From positions 1 to 14,574 of the forward strand of contig JAFDFH010000041.1 of the NCBI GenBank assembly GCA_019309945.1: DNA of 14,574 nt. The letters are read 5' to 3'. The notes under the pieces are model-generated. The model did no database searches. It was not told the DNA's origin and saw nothing but the letters and a program-made list of their open reading frames with translations. How positions within the stretch are numbered: the first letter of the stretch is position 1; the number at the start of each line of letters is the position of its first letter. Below are positions 6,857-11,983 of this stretch, piece by piece. A program made the translations under genes and the position numbers. The stretch comes from Deltaproteobacteria bacterium. Lineage in GTDB: Bacteria > Desulfobacterota > Desulfobacteria > Desulfobacterales > JAFDFH01.

Positions 6857-6878
6857 AATAAACATTTATGTGTTTATT
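6857..6878. promoter_or_regulatory. Inverted repeat in the arsR-marR divergent region, candidate operator
   Basis: AATAAACA and TGTTTATT form perfect 8-bp arms around a 6-nt spacer (TTTATG). The element lies about 190 nt upstream of arsR and 28 nt upstream of the marR -35 box. Its A/T-rich dyad suits an ArsR-type repressor or another regulator, but no binding partner can be assigned. The rest of 6669-6905 holds no gene that I can see; a looser ATCACA/TGTGAT dyad lies at 6817-6847. Confidence 0.5.
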
Positions 6879-6905
6879 GTCAAGCGGAAACTTTTATTTG
6901 GATAC

Positions 6906-6934
6906 TTGACAGACAGAAATTTTAGTTGTATGTT
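6906..6934 (+). promoter_or_regulatory. Sigma-70 promoter of the marR gene
   Basis: A perfect -35 box TTGACA (6906-6911), a 17-nt spacer, and TATGTT (6929-6934) as the -10 box. The predicted start is near 6941, giving a leader of about 25 nt before the ATG at 6966. The -10 lies inside the first of two palindromes, as expected for autorepression. Confidence 0.7.
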
Positions 6935-6962
6935 ACAACAATTAACGTTGCAGGATACAACT
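6925..6962. promoter_or_regulatory. Two tandem 15-bp palindromic operators overlapping the marR promoter
   Basis: GTTGTATGTTACAAC (6925-6939) is a perfect 6-3-6 dyad. GTTGCAGGATACAAC (6948-6962) is the same dyad with one mismatch. Their centres are 23 bp apart, about two helical turns. The first covers the -10 box and the second covers the expected transcript start and leader. This layout fits autorepression by the MarR protein encoded just downstream. Confidence 0.7.
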
Positions 6963-6965
6963 AAT

Positions 6966-7472
6966 ATGATGCTGGATATCGCTAACAACAAAGACATGCT
7001 CTTACGGATTGCGGGCTTGTCCCGGGCGCTGCGCTGCTGCCAGCAGGAGGCAGCCTTTTGTGAAGATTTGACCTTTACGCAATTTTTCATTCTGGAAGCG
7101 GTCGGTGAACGGGAAAAGCTGCGTCTTTCCGATCTGCATGAAATCCTCGGTGTTGACAAAAGCACCACGACTCGTCTGGTGAACCCCCTGGTGGATCATG
7201 GACTGGTGGCACGGAAAAAATCAAAAACCGATGGCCGCGCCGTAACATTGAAGCTGACCGGCAGGGGCGAGATAATGCGCCTTAAGATCTGGTCCTGCGT
7301 TACCGAATATTTCAATGCCATTGAGGCGCAAATCCCGGAAGAAAAAAGGGCGGCGGTCTACGATGCCATCGGGCTGTTTTCAGATGCCATGATGGGTGCC
7401 GGACCCGGGTGTTGTACGCCGGGTAAAGCGGAAATCCGAAACTCGAGTCATGAAATTCGAAACAAAGTCTAA
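6966..7472 (+). CDS. Cysteine-rich MarR-family transcriptional regulator upstream of hgcAB
   Basis: A 168-residue MarR-type winged-helix protein: DLTFTQFFILEAV, the recognition region RLSDLHEILGVDKSTTTRLV, and the wing KKSKTDGRAVTLKLT. It has six cysteines: Cys24-Cys25 and Cys32 (RCCQQEAAFC), Cys111, and a C-terminal pair at 149-150 (GPGCCTPG). This suggests sensing of thiophilic metals, arsenicals or oxidants. The start at ATG 6966 (or the adjacent ATG at 6969) is preferred over the GTG at 6870, because a good promoter and twin operators lie between them. hgcA begins 285 nt downstream on the same strand, so the regulator may control hgcAB by read-through, but a hairpin repeat intervenes. In a studied mercury methylator the regulator ahead of hgcAB is ArsR-like, so a MarR type here is a variation. 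Confidence 0.87.
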   Translation: MMLDIANNKDMLLRIAGLSRALRCCQQEAAFCEDLTFTQFFILEAVGEREKLRLSDLHEILGVDKSTTTRLVNPLVDHGLVARKKSKTDGRAVTLKLTGRGEIMRLKIWSCVTEYFNAIEAQIPEEKRAAVYDAIGLFSDAMMGAGPGCCTPGKAEIRNSSHEIRNKV

Positions 7473-7551
7473 TTCCACCGGTGAAATAAACGGGCCGGGT
7501 TCCAAGATCGGCGGTTGTTGGGTTCTGCATTGCGCAATCTAACTCATAAAA

Positions 7552-7614
7552 TGTAGGTTGGGTTGAGTGAAACGAAACCCAACAAAGCCCAGGGGATGCT
7601 CAACCCAACCTACA
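7552..7614. repeat. GTTGGGTT-type interspersed hairpin repeat between marR and hgcA
   Basis: TGTAGGTTGGGTTGAG (7552-7567) and its exact complement CTCAACCCAACCTACA (7599-7614) flank 31 nt. That interval contains a further AAACCCAAC (7576-7584), which can alternatively pair with the left arm. The motif resembles the short GTTGGGTT...AACCCAAC repeats scattered through many bacterial genomes. The two mutually exclusive folds could influence read-through from marR to hgcA. The remainder of the 285-nt gap shows no gene and no clear promoter. Confidence 0.8.
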
Positions 7615-7757
7615 AAATGCAAAGTGGCCCAGGTACGATTCAACCCCGAATTAACTCTGCATTTCACCGGGCAGACCGGAATTCAAATGACCCAGGCAAG
7701 AAAATTGAACGCTCGTTCAGGTTCCCACAAAAATACATTTTTAAGGAGCTATATTGA

Positions 7758-8918
7758 ATGAACCAGGACAGTCTAAAATCTGAAAAAACCTTTTCGGATA
7801 CCGGCCCGCAAATGCTGTCCCCCATGGCCGCATGCACCTGTGGAGAAAACGATCCGTTACCCTTGCCCGACCTGGATCAGCCCTTTGTCACCGGTGCGGT
7901 AAAAACACCGGCTGGAGAAGTTCCTCAAGTGTCGGCATTACTGACGGCGGCCGATCATTGGGGAAGCATCAAAGCCCGCTGGGGGGTCGGTCGTATGCAT
8001 TATACCGTGCAGCCGGGGCTTTACGCTATTGGTGAACCCGATGAAAACGCACCGGTGCTGGTGACGGCCAACTACAAAATGAGCTTTGACCGGCTGCGCC
8101 GGGTGCTTGTCGGGCGGGACGGCTGGATCCTGGTTTTAGATACAAAAGGAATCAACGTCTGGTGCGCGGCGGGAAAAGGTACCTTCGGCACCGATGAGCT
8201 TTTGGGACGGATTGCCGTCGGCGGGCTTTCCCGGGTGGTGGCGAACAAAACCTTGATTGTCCCCCAGCTGGGGGCTCCCGGGGTGGCGGCGCACCAGGTC
8301 CGCAAGCTTTCGGGCTTTAAGGTCATTTACGGGCCTGTCCTGGCTGAGGATCTTCCGGCATTTTTAGACTGCGGTTTGAAAGCTTCCGCGAAAATGCGGC
8401 AAAAAACTTTTACCACCCGGGAGCGGATGGTGTTGGTCCCTGTGGAACTTGTCAGCTCCTTGAAAAAAGCCTTGATTATTTTAACGGTCTTTTTTTTGTT
8501 AAGCGGCCTGGCCGGACCGGGTTCTTTCTGGTCCGGGTCCGTGACTCATGGGCTGGTTGCGCTGTATGCCATCCTGGGTGCCATTCTGGCTGGTGCGGTC
8601 CTGACCCCGCTCTTACTGCCATGGTTGCCTGGGCGGGCCTTTGCACTCAAGGGCTTGTGGGCGGGTTTCTTGACAGCTGCGCTCCTGGCCGTGACGCGAT
8701 GGCCGGCAGCGACTGCACTTGACCCGCGGCTTGAAATTTTAGCCTGGGTGTTTATGATTTCAGCCGCATCGGCCTATCTGGGTATGAATTTCACGGGTTC
8801 ATCCACCTACACATCCCTTTCCGGGGTGAAAAGGGAAATGCGCAGGGCGATACCCCTGGAGATTGCCGCCGGCGTCGTAGGCGTGGGCCTCTGGGCAACG
8901 GCACGATTTATAGTATAA
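7758..8918 (+). CDS. hgcA: Corrinoid mercury methyltransferase HgcA
   Basis: HgcA is the membrane-bound corrinoid protein that transfers a methyl group to Hg(II), forming methylmercury. The 386-residue product has the diagnostic cap-helix motif NVWCAAGK (residues 133-140), in which Cys136 is the lower-axial ligand to cobalt, followed by GTFGTDEL. The corrinoid-binding domain spans about residues 50-225. Five hydrophobic helices follow (about 237-254, 266-291, 298-316, 325-343, 366-384), and the family motif NFTGSSTYTSLSGV lies before the last one. The N-terminus is about 40 residues longer than in shorter family members and includes AACTCGE. AAGGAG lies 9 nt before the ATG. hgcB follows after 14 nt. 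The methyl donor is thought to derive from folate/acetyl-CoA-type one-carbon metabolism, which is not encoded in the window. Confidence 0.97.
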   Translation: MNQDSLKSEKTFSDTGPQMLSPMAACTCGENDPLPLPDLDQPFVTGAVKTPAGEVPQVSALLTAADHWGSIKARWGVGRMHYTVQPGLYAIGEPDENAPVLVTANYKMSFDRLRRVLVGRDGWILVLDTKGINVWCAAGKGTFGTDELLGRIAVGGLSRVVANKTLIVPQLGAPGVAAHQVRKLSGFKVIYGPVLAEDLPAFLDCGLKASAKMRQKTFTTRERMVLVPVELVSSLKKALIILTVFFLLSGLAGPGSFWSGSVTHGLVALYAILGAILAGAVLTPLLLPWLPGRAFALKGLWAGFLTAALLAVTRWPAATALDPRLEILAWVFMISAASAYLGMNFTGSSTYTSLSGVKREMRRAIPLEIAAGVVGVGLWATARFIV

Positions 8919-8932
8919 GGAGTTGTAATATT

Positions 8933-9202
8933 ATGGGAGAGTTGGTCTATTTTAAAGATGTGGTTACCCTGAAACTGGACCGGAAAAAATGCGTGGGCTG
9001 CGGTATGTGCATAATAGTCTGTCCCCATGCTGTTTTTGACCTGGAAATCAAAAAGGCACGGATTGTAAGCCGCGACGCCTGTATGGAATGCGGGGCCTGC
9101 GCCAAAAACTGTCCCGCGGAGGCCGTGATGGTGGAATCCGGCGAAGGCTGCGCCAAGGCCATCGTGAATGAAATGCTGGGACGCAAATGCGACTGCTGCT
9201 AA
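8933..9202 (+). CDS. hgcB: Mercury methylation ferredoxin HgcB
   Basis: HgcB is the 2x[4Fe-4S] ferredoxin required with HgcA, reducing its corrinoid and probably handing over mercury. The 89-residue protein has CVGCGMCIIVCP (Cys20, 23, 26, 30) and CMECGACAKNCP (Cys50, 53, 56, 60). It also has the HgcB-specific Cys73 (EGCAKA) and a cysteine-rich tail, CDCC (Cys86, 88, 89). These extra cysteines separate HgcB from ordinary ferredoxins. AAGGAG lies about 10 nt upstream of the ATG, 14 nt after hgcA, so the two are co-translated. The stop codon overlaps by three bases the stop of a minus-strand ORF remnant (9199-9452). No strong terminator is visible downstream. Confidence 0.96.
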   Translation: MGELVYFKDVVTLKLDRKKCVGCGMCIIVCPHAVFDLEIKKARIVSRDACMECGACAKNCPAEAVMVESGEGCAKAIVNEMLGRKCDCC

Positions 9203-9452
9203 ACGCGTCGAACCACAACAATTTTATTCGATATCCAGATGATGAAAAGCAGCGATGATGAATTCCATATTGTTAATAGGGCAAAGATTTGATGGCCGAT
9301 TACGATAGTATGAATGCCGAAGAGTAAATCTAAAGGTGCAAGAGCATGGTGCTGGCAACACTGAATTTACTGGGTATTAAACCACAGGGGTAAAAATCAG
9401 ACGTTTTATTATCCAAAAGTTTTGTCATGGCATTCAGAAGTTCTTTAACCAA
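9199..9452 (-). pseudogene. Small membrane protein ORF broken by a frameshift
   Basis: Starting at a TTG at 9452 (GGTGAT just upstream, 4 nt after the stop of the BFD-like gene), one frame reads VKELLNAMTKLLDNKTSDFY, then PCGLIPSKFS. Adding one base near 9360 moves it into a second frame reading CCQHHALAPLDLLFGIHTIV, then IGHQIFALLTIW, then LLFIIWISNKIVVV. This ends at a TAG at 9199 that overlaps the hgcB stop. The joined product would have about 84 residues with a Cys-Cys-x-His-His segment and one or two membrane helices. I do not recognise it. The coherent composition across the join suggests a real gene with an indel. Without the join, neither half is convincing. Confidence 0.45.
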
Positions 9453-9456
9453 GCCA

Positions 9457-9678
9457 TCACCCGTATAAAAATAAACTTCTGCCCTTCAGCTTATCCACCA
9501 CCTGGCGGACATCTCCCAAACATCACCTACCCTTTGGATTCTTGATAGCGCAGTCACATCCACCTGTCTTCTTTTCTGCCGCTATCTTTTCCAAGATCAG
9601 GGATCGACCATTGTTGATATAGTCTTGTTCGATATCACCTGTTGTATATTCGAAACAGTAACATATCAAATCATCCAT
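9457..9678 (-). CDS. BFD-like [2Fe-2S] protein, probable selenoprotein (Sec followed by Cys)
   Basis: The visible protein MDDLICYCFEYTTGDI, then NGRSLILEKIAAEKK, then GGCDCAIKNPKGR stops at a TGA (9523-9525). The same frame goes on as CLGDVRQVVDKLKGR and ends at a second TGA (9457). In BFD-like/CopZ-N-terminal-type proteins I expect Cys-Cys-Leu-Gly-Asp-Val after NPKG-x, so the UGA replaces a cysteine (Sec52-Cys53 from the chosen start). CxC (6, 8) and CDC (41-43) are the candidate cluster ligands. A SECIS-like hairpin follows (9492-9511). The start is uncertain: ATG 9678 matches the family's short N-terminus but lacks a clear ribosome-binding site, and the frame is open to a GTG at 9756. It may deliver electrons or handle soft metals. 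It is convergent with hgcAB. Confidence 0.8.
9492..9511 (-). promoter_or_regulatory. SECIS-like hairpin of the BFD-like gene
   Basis: The minus-strand RNA UGUCCGCC-AGGU-GGUGGAUA forms 8 consecutive pairs (two G-U) closed by an AGGU loop, whose GGU lies 21-23 nt after the UGA. Position, stem length and loop all fit bacterial SECIS elements. Confidence 0.75.
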
Positions 9679-9858
9679 AGCATGATCAGTTTCATTTTTC
9701 TCCTCTGACTCATTGAGAATATGAGTCAGACTTTCTCTGTCATCCGTTCTAAACACAGCAACTCAAGAAGGAGAGTTAGGATTCAGTACGAAAGTTATTG
9801 AGGAATAGCTGCGTTAGATTTAAAAGGATATTGCATCATTCAGGGTGGATTCCTAAAA

Positions 9859-10218
9859 CTATTCTGCCAGGTCTTTTTTCTTGGCTTCAAACTCAGCTTT
9901 ATCAATTTCACCGCGGGCATATCGTTCTTTGAGAACCTCAACGGCCCTTGAACCTGTTTGTTCAGCGGTTTTTCCCCTGCTGGTTGTCTGAATCAACCAT
10001 TTAATGAGAAAGATCAACCCGACAATTACGAGAACCCAAAATACCATCATAAAAATCATTCCAAACCACCCCATTCCCCAGTTACCCATCATGCCCGGCC
10101 CCATGCCCCAACCGCCGTAACTTTGCTGCTGAGCCAGGGCCTGATTCCATGGGAGTAGCATTACGAAGAGTAGCAATGAGGCCCTTAAGCTTAACGATAA
10201 GATTTTCGTAAGTTTCAT
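9859..10218 (-). CDS. Exported SHOCT-domain membrane protein
   Basis: A 119-residue protein with an N-terminal signal peptide (to about residue 29, ALAQQQ), a Gly/Met/Trp-rich stretch (YGGWGMGPGMMGNWGMGW) and one membrane helix (about 53-74). A short C-terminal SHOCT motif follows (VLKERYARGEIDKAEFEAKK). SHOCT motifs are small helical tails of unclear function, often in oligomeric membrane proteins. The Met-rich segment might bind copper or another soft metal, which is an inference. AAAAGGAG lies just upstream of the ATG. Its C-terminal motif is nearly the same as that of the lipoprotein at 10627-10887, so the two are probably paralogous. A terminator-like hairpin (10280-10317) separates it from the DUF302 fragment, so it may have its own promoter. 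Confidence 0.82.
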   Translation of the reverse strand: MKLTKILSLSLRASLLLFVMLLPWNQALAQQQSYGGWGMGPGMMGNWGMGWFGMIFMMVFWVLVIVGLIFLIKWLIQTTSRGKTAEQTGSRAVEVLKERYARGEIDKAEFEAKKKDLAE

Positions 10219-10279
10219 ACGTCTGTCTCCTTTTCTATTACTCAGCCAGATAGTCTTTATCGCTTATTGTCCTTCAAAA

Positions 10280-10317
10280 GTCCCGCTTCAATTATCAAGC
10301 CTATATCGAAGCGGGAC
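10280..10317 (-). terminator. Rho-independent terminator after the DUF302 fragment
   Basis: GTCCCGCTTC (minus strand) pairs perfectly with GAAGCGGGAC over 10 bp around an 18-nt loop, and TTTT follows at once. It lies at the 3' end of the ZraP-SHOCT-DUF302 set. The 5' arm overlaps the last codons of the DUF302 fragment. The loop is long and the T-tract short, so strength is uncertain. Confidence 0.6.
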
Positions 10318-10573
10318 CATCGGACACAAGATGATTTTTAAAGCGGTTTTCCAGGTTATCGATCACGCTTCTTAACTTCGCCTGTATCTGCTCGGCAATT
10401 TCTCTAAGGTCTGGATTCTCAACGGCCTGCATGGAAGCCATGGGATCCACCGCCGCAACTTCGACCCGACCGTTTTCAACTTCCTGCACCACGACATTGC
10501 ATGGCAGCATGGTGCCGATTTTGTCCTCGTTCTGCAGTGCCCGGTAAGCAAAAGGAAATATGAAAAACCCCAA
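10301..10573 (-). pseudogene. Second truncated DUF302 gene fragment
   Basis: Only the C-terminal two-thirds of a DUF302 protein remains: PFAYRALQNEDKIGTMLPCN, then VVVQEVENGRVEVAAVDP, then AVENPDLREIAEQIQAKL. Upstream of PFAYRALQ the sequence is unrelated to copy 1, so the IDV-to-GACN segment still present there is lost. The only start available is a TTG (10573) without a good ribosome-binding site. The 3' end extends 17 codons past the point where copy 1 has a TAA and runs into the terminator hairpin. Probably a duplicated remnant inserted between two SHOCT genes, not a functional gene. Confidence 0.7.
10325..10556. repeat. Duplicated DUF302 segment, copy 2
   Basis: Matches 1523-1755 at about 93% by hand alignment, in the same orientation. 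The 5' protein boundary falls exactly at the PFAYRALQ codons, while copy 1 continues further into the domain. The matched ends (CACAAGAT and GCAAAAGGA) mark the duplication borders. Confidence 0.85.
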
Positions 10574-10626
10574 GGCTTACCATCAGGTTTGTCAATGAGC
10601 CGCTGTCAGTTAATGATTATTGAAGG

Positions 10627-10887
10627 TCATTGGAGTAAATCTTTTTTCATGGATTCGAATTCCTCGCGGCTGATTTCCCCTCTGGCGTAGCGTTCCTTCA
10701 GAATATCCATTGCTTTAGAATCTGCGCCGCTCTTCTGGTAATCTGTATTGTTATAATTTCGTCCATTGTTGCCATGGCCGTAAGGACCATGGCCCATGCC
10801 ACAACCTGTCACTGCCGTTAATGTAAAACCAACGATTGCGACCATCAAGATGGACTGAATAGCCATTTTCAAAGATTTGGTTTTCAT
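10627..10887 (-). CDS. Small SHOCT-domain lipoprotein
   Basis: An 86-residue protein with a lipoprotein signal peptide whose lipobox is TAVTGC (Cys at about residue 29). A His/Gly-rich segment (GMGHGPYGHGNNGRNY) follows, then a C-terminal SHOCT motif (ILKERYARGEISREEFESMK). It is presumably anchored in the envelope facing the periplasm. The His-rich part may bind metal ions (inference). It starts 26 nt downstream of the ZraP-like gene and is most likely in the same operon. AAAGGTGAT lies upstream of the ATG. Its SHOCT tail is close in sequence to that of the membrane protein at 9859-10218. Confidence 0.83.
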   Translation of the reverse strand: MKTKSLKMAIQSILMVAIVGFTLTAVTGCGMGHGPYGHGNNGRNYNNTDYQKSGADSKAMDILKERYARGEISREEFESMKKDLLQ

Positions 10888-10913
10888 CGGATCACCTTTC
10901 TTTTGACCAATTC

Positions 10914-11522
10914 TTACCAGCGGTTATTACCACCCGTCCCCATCCTGCCCTGGCCGCCACCGGAATCCATCATGCCGCGTCCACCGCCGGAATCCATCAT
11001 GCCGCCGCCCCGCTTGTATCCCCGGCCCGCATTGGGGTTGATTTTCTGCATTCTAACCATGTACTCATCGCGTTTTCGAAAAAGCTGAGTTTCCAGTTGG
11101 GATATTTCCTTTTGCAGACCCGCAACCTTGCGATCATCGGGGTCCTGCTTGCCCAGTTCGTTTCTCAGCTCCAGGTCCTTATTGTAAAGATCCTGCCGCT
11201 GGCCTTCGGTCTCCTTTAAAAAAGCATCGCGCTCCTGCTGCATTTTTTGCATATCTTCGGCGCTCATATTGCCCATGTTTCCCGAGTTGCCGCGGGACCC
11301 GTTATTCCAGTTCGAGCCGTGTTGCCCCCCCCAGCTCTGGCCGCCGGACCCCATCTGCCGATTCTGCATTCCATGGTTACCGGACCCCATCTGTCGATTC
11401 TGTATTCCCTGGTTATAGGTTCCGGTGCTGCTTTGACCGGCAACGGCCACAGCTGCCAATCCGGCCAGGGCAACAACCATCAGCACACTCATTATGACTG
11501 CACTTTTTTTCTTGTGTTTCAT
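10914..11522 (-). CDS. ZraP/Spy/CpxP-like periplasmic stress protein with Gly/Met repeats
   Basis: A 202-residue exported protein. The signal peptide ends near residue 29 (AVAVAGQSS). A low-complexity region holds repeated NRQMGSG units (about 40-60). The helical core (about residues 85-165: MSAEDMQKMQQERDAFLKET, then LELRNELGKQDPDDRKVAGL, then ISQLETQLFRKRDEYMVRM) resembles zinc-resistance-associated ZraP and the LTxxQ chaperones Spy and CpxP. The C-terminus repeats GGGMMDSGGGRGMMDSGGG. Such proteins act as periplasmic metal-binding chaperones. AAGGAG lies 7 nt before the ATG. The sigma-54 promoter upstream (11616-11631) fits zraP regulation by the ZraSR system. The family call rests on architecture and the helical core; identity is moderate at best. 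Confidence 0.72.
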   Translation of the reverse strand: MKHKKKSAVIMSVLMVVALAGLAAVAVAGQSSTGTYNQGIQNRQMGSGNHGMQNRQMGSGGQSWGGQHGSNWNNGSRGNSGNMGNMSAEDMQKMQQERDAFLKETEGQRQDLYNKDLELRNELGKQDPDDRKVAGLQKEISQLETQLFRKRDEYMVRMQKINPNAGRGYKRGGGMMDSGGGRGMMDSGGGQGRMGTGGNNRW

Positions 11523-11577
11523 TTAATTTCTCCTTAATGTTTAAAGCATTGAAATTAGATCATCGTTGAATTAATTT

Positions 11578-11601
11578 ACCCGGCTTTCCATCGTGCCGGG
11601 T
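11578..11601 (-). promoter_or_regulatory. Stable hairpin at the 5' end of the ZraP-like transcript
   Basis: ACCCGGC and GCCGGGT form a perfect 7-bp stem around a 10-nt loop. It begins a few bases after the transcript start predicted from the sigma-54 promoter and about 55 nt before the start codon. It could protect the mRNA 5' end or bind a regulator. It has no T-tract, so it is not a terminator. Confidence 0.45.
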
Positions 11602-11615
11602 TGGTATCATACAAA

Positions 11616-11631
11616 AGCAAACTTAATGCCA
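11616..11631 (-). promoter_or_regulatory. Sigma-54 (-24/-12) promoter of the ZraP-like gene
   Basis: The minus strand reads TGGCATTAAGTTTGCT, with GG and GC ten bases apart. It matches the RpoN consensus at all core positions except the sixth (T for C). The predicted start is near 11605. A perfect 6-3-6 dyad, ATATCATTTTGATAT (11660-11674), lies about 30 bp upstream of the -24 box and might bind a regulator, although it is close for an enhancer site. Confidence 0.68.
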
Positions 11632-11709
11632 AAATTAAAGGATTGCAACTATACCCAATATATCATTTTGATATTATTATAAAATTTATTTGTTTAGGAG
11701 TGGGTGGCA

Positions 11710-11866
11710 ATGATTGAACTTGTTGTGGACGGGGTTATAAACAAAAAAACGGGTATTTTATACCCATGCTGACAGTAAAGACGAAATCAAATGGGTAAAA
11801 AAGGGCCTCCGTATTTGTCTGGAATGTGCGAAAGAACTTTTTCCCGATTTATTAAATGAAGCTTAA
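11710..11866 (+). pseudogene. Small CxxC protein (51 residues) broken by one extra base in an A7 run
   Basis: An ATG with AGGAG 9 nt upstream starts MIELVVDGVINKK. The frame then meets a TGA at 11770. Removing one A from the seven at 11743-11749 moves it into a frame reading RVFYTHADSKDEIKWVKKGL, then RICLECAKELFPDLLNEA, and a TAA at 11864-11866. The 51-residue product has one CxxC (CLEC), suggesting a half zinc-binding or redox site. The A-run is a classic place for polymerase or ribosome slippage, so the full protein could be made at reduced level; a sequencing error or real decay is equally possible. I do not recognise a named family. Confidence 0.55.
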
Positions 11867-11983
11867 ACCGTGATTTCAGGTCCCATGCTGCTTATATTAG
11901 CGGGTTTGGTACAGTTATTGTTGATATTCTTTTAAATATTTTTGTGTATTCTAAAAATTAGCGACATCACGCCGGGAGGTATT

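Noticed and set aside
6870..6965. Upstream GTG start of the MarR gene adding 32 residues
   Set aside because: The added codons lie over a good promoter and twin operators, have no ribosome-binding site, and look non-homologous to MarR proteins.
9450..9459. Second TGA of the BFD-like gene (after FLYG) read as another selenocysteine
   Set aside because: Only three codons follow before a TAA and no family-like sequence continues; it is the ordinary stop.
10914..11060. Repeated GGAATCCATCATGCCGC-type units as a CRISPR or tandem repeat array
   Set aside because: They are codon-level repeats of MMDSGGG inside the ZraP-like gene, with no spacers.
11247..11537. Plus-strand ORF of 96 codons opposite the ZraP-like gene
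   Set aside because: It is a shadow of a low-complexity Gly/Met coding region; no ribosome-binding site and no recognisable motif.
11710..11772. TGA after YPC in the first frame of the mini-protein as a fourth selenocysteine codon
   Set aside because: The frame reaches a TAA two codons later, and a one-base change in the A7 run gives a much better continuation in another frame.
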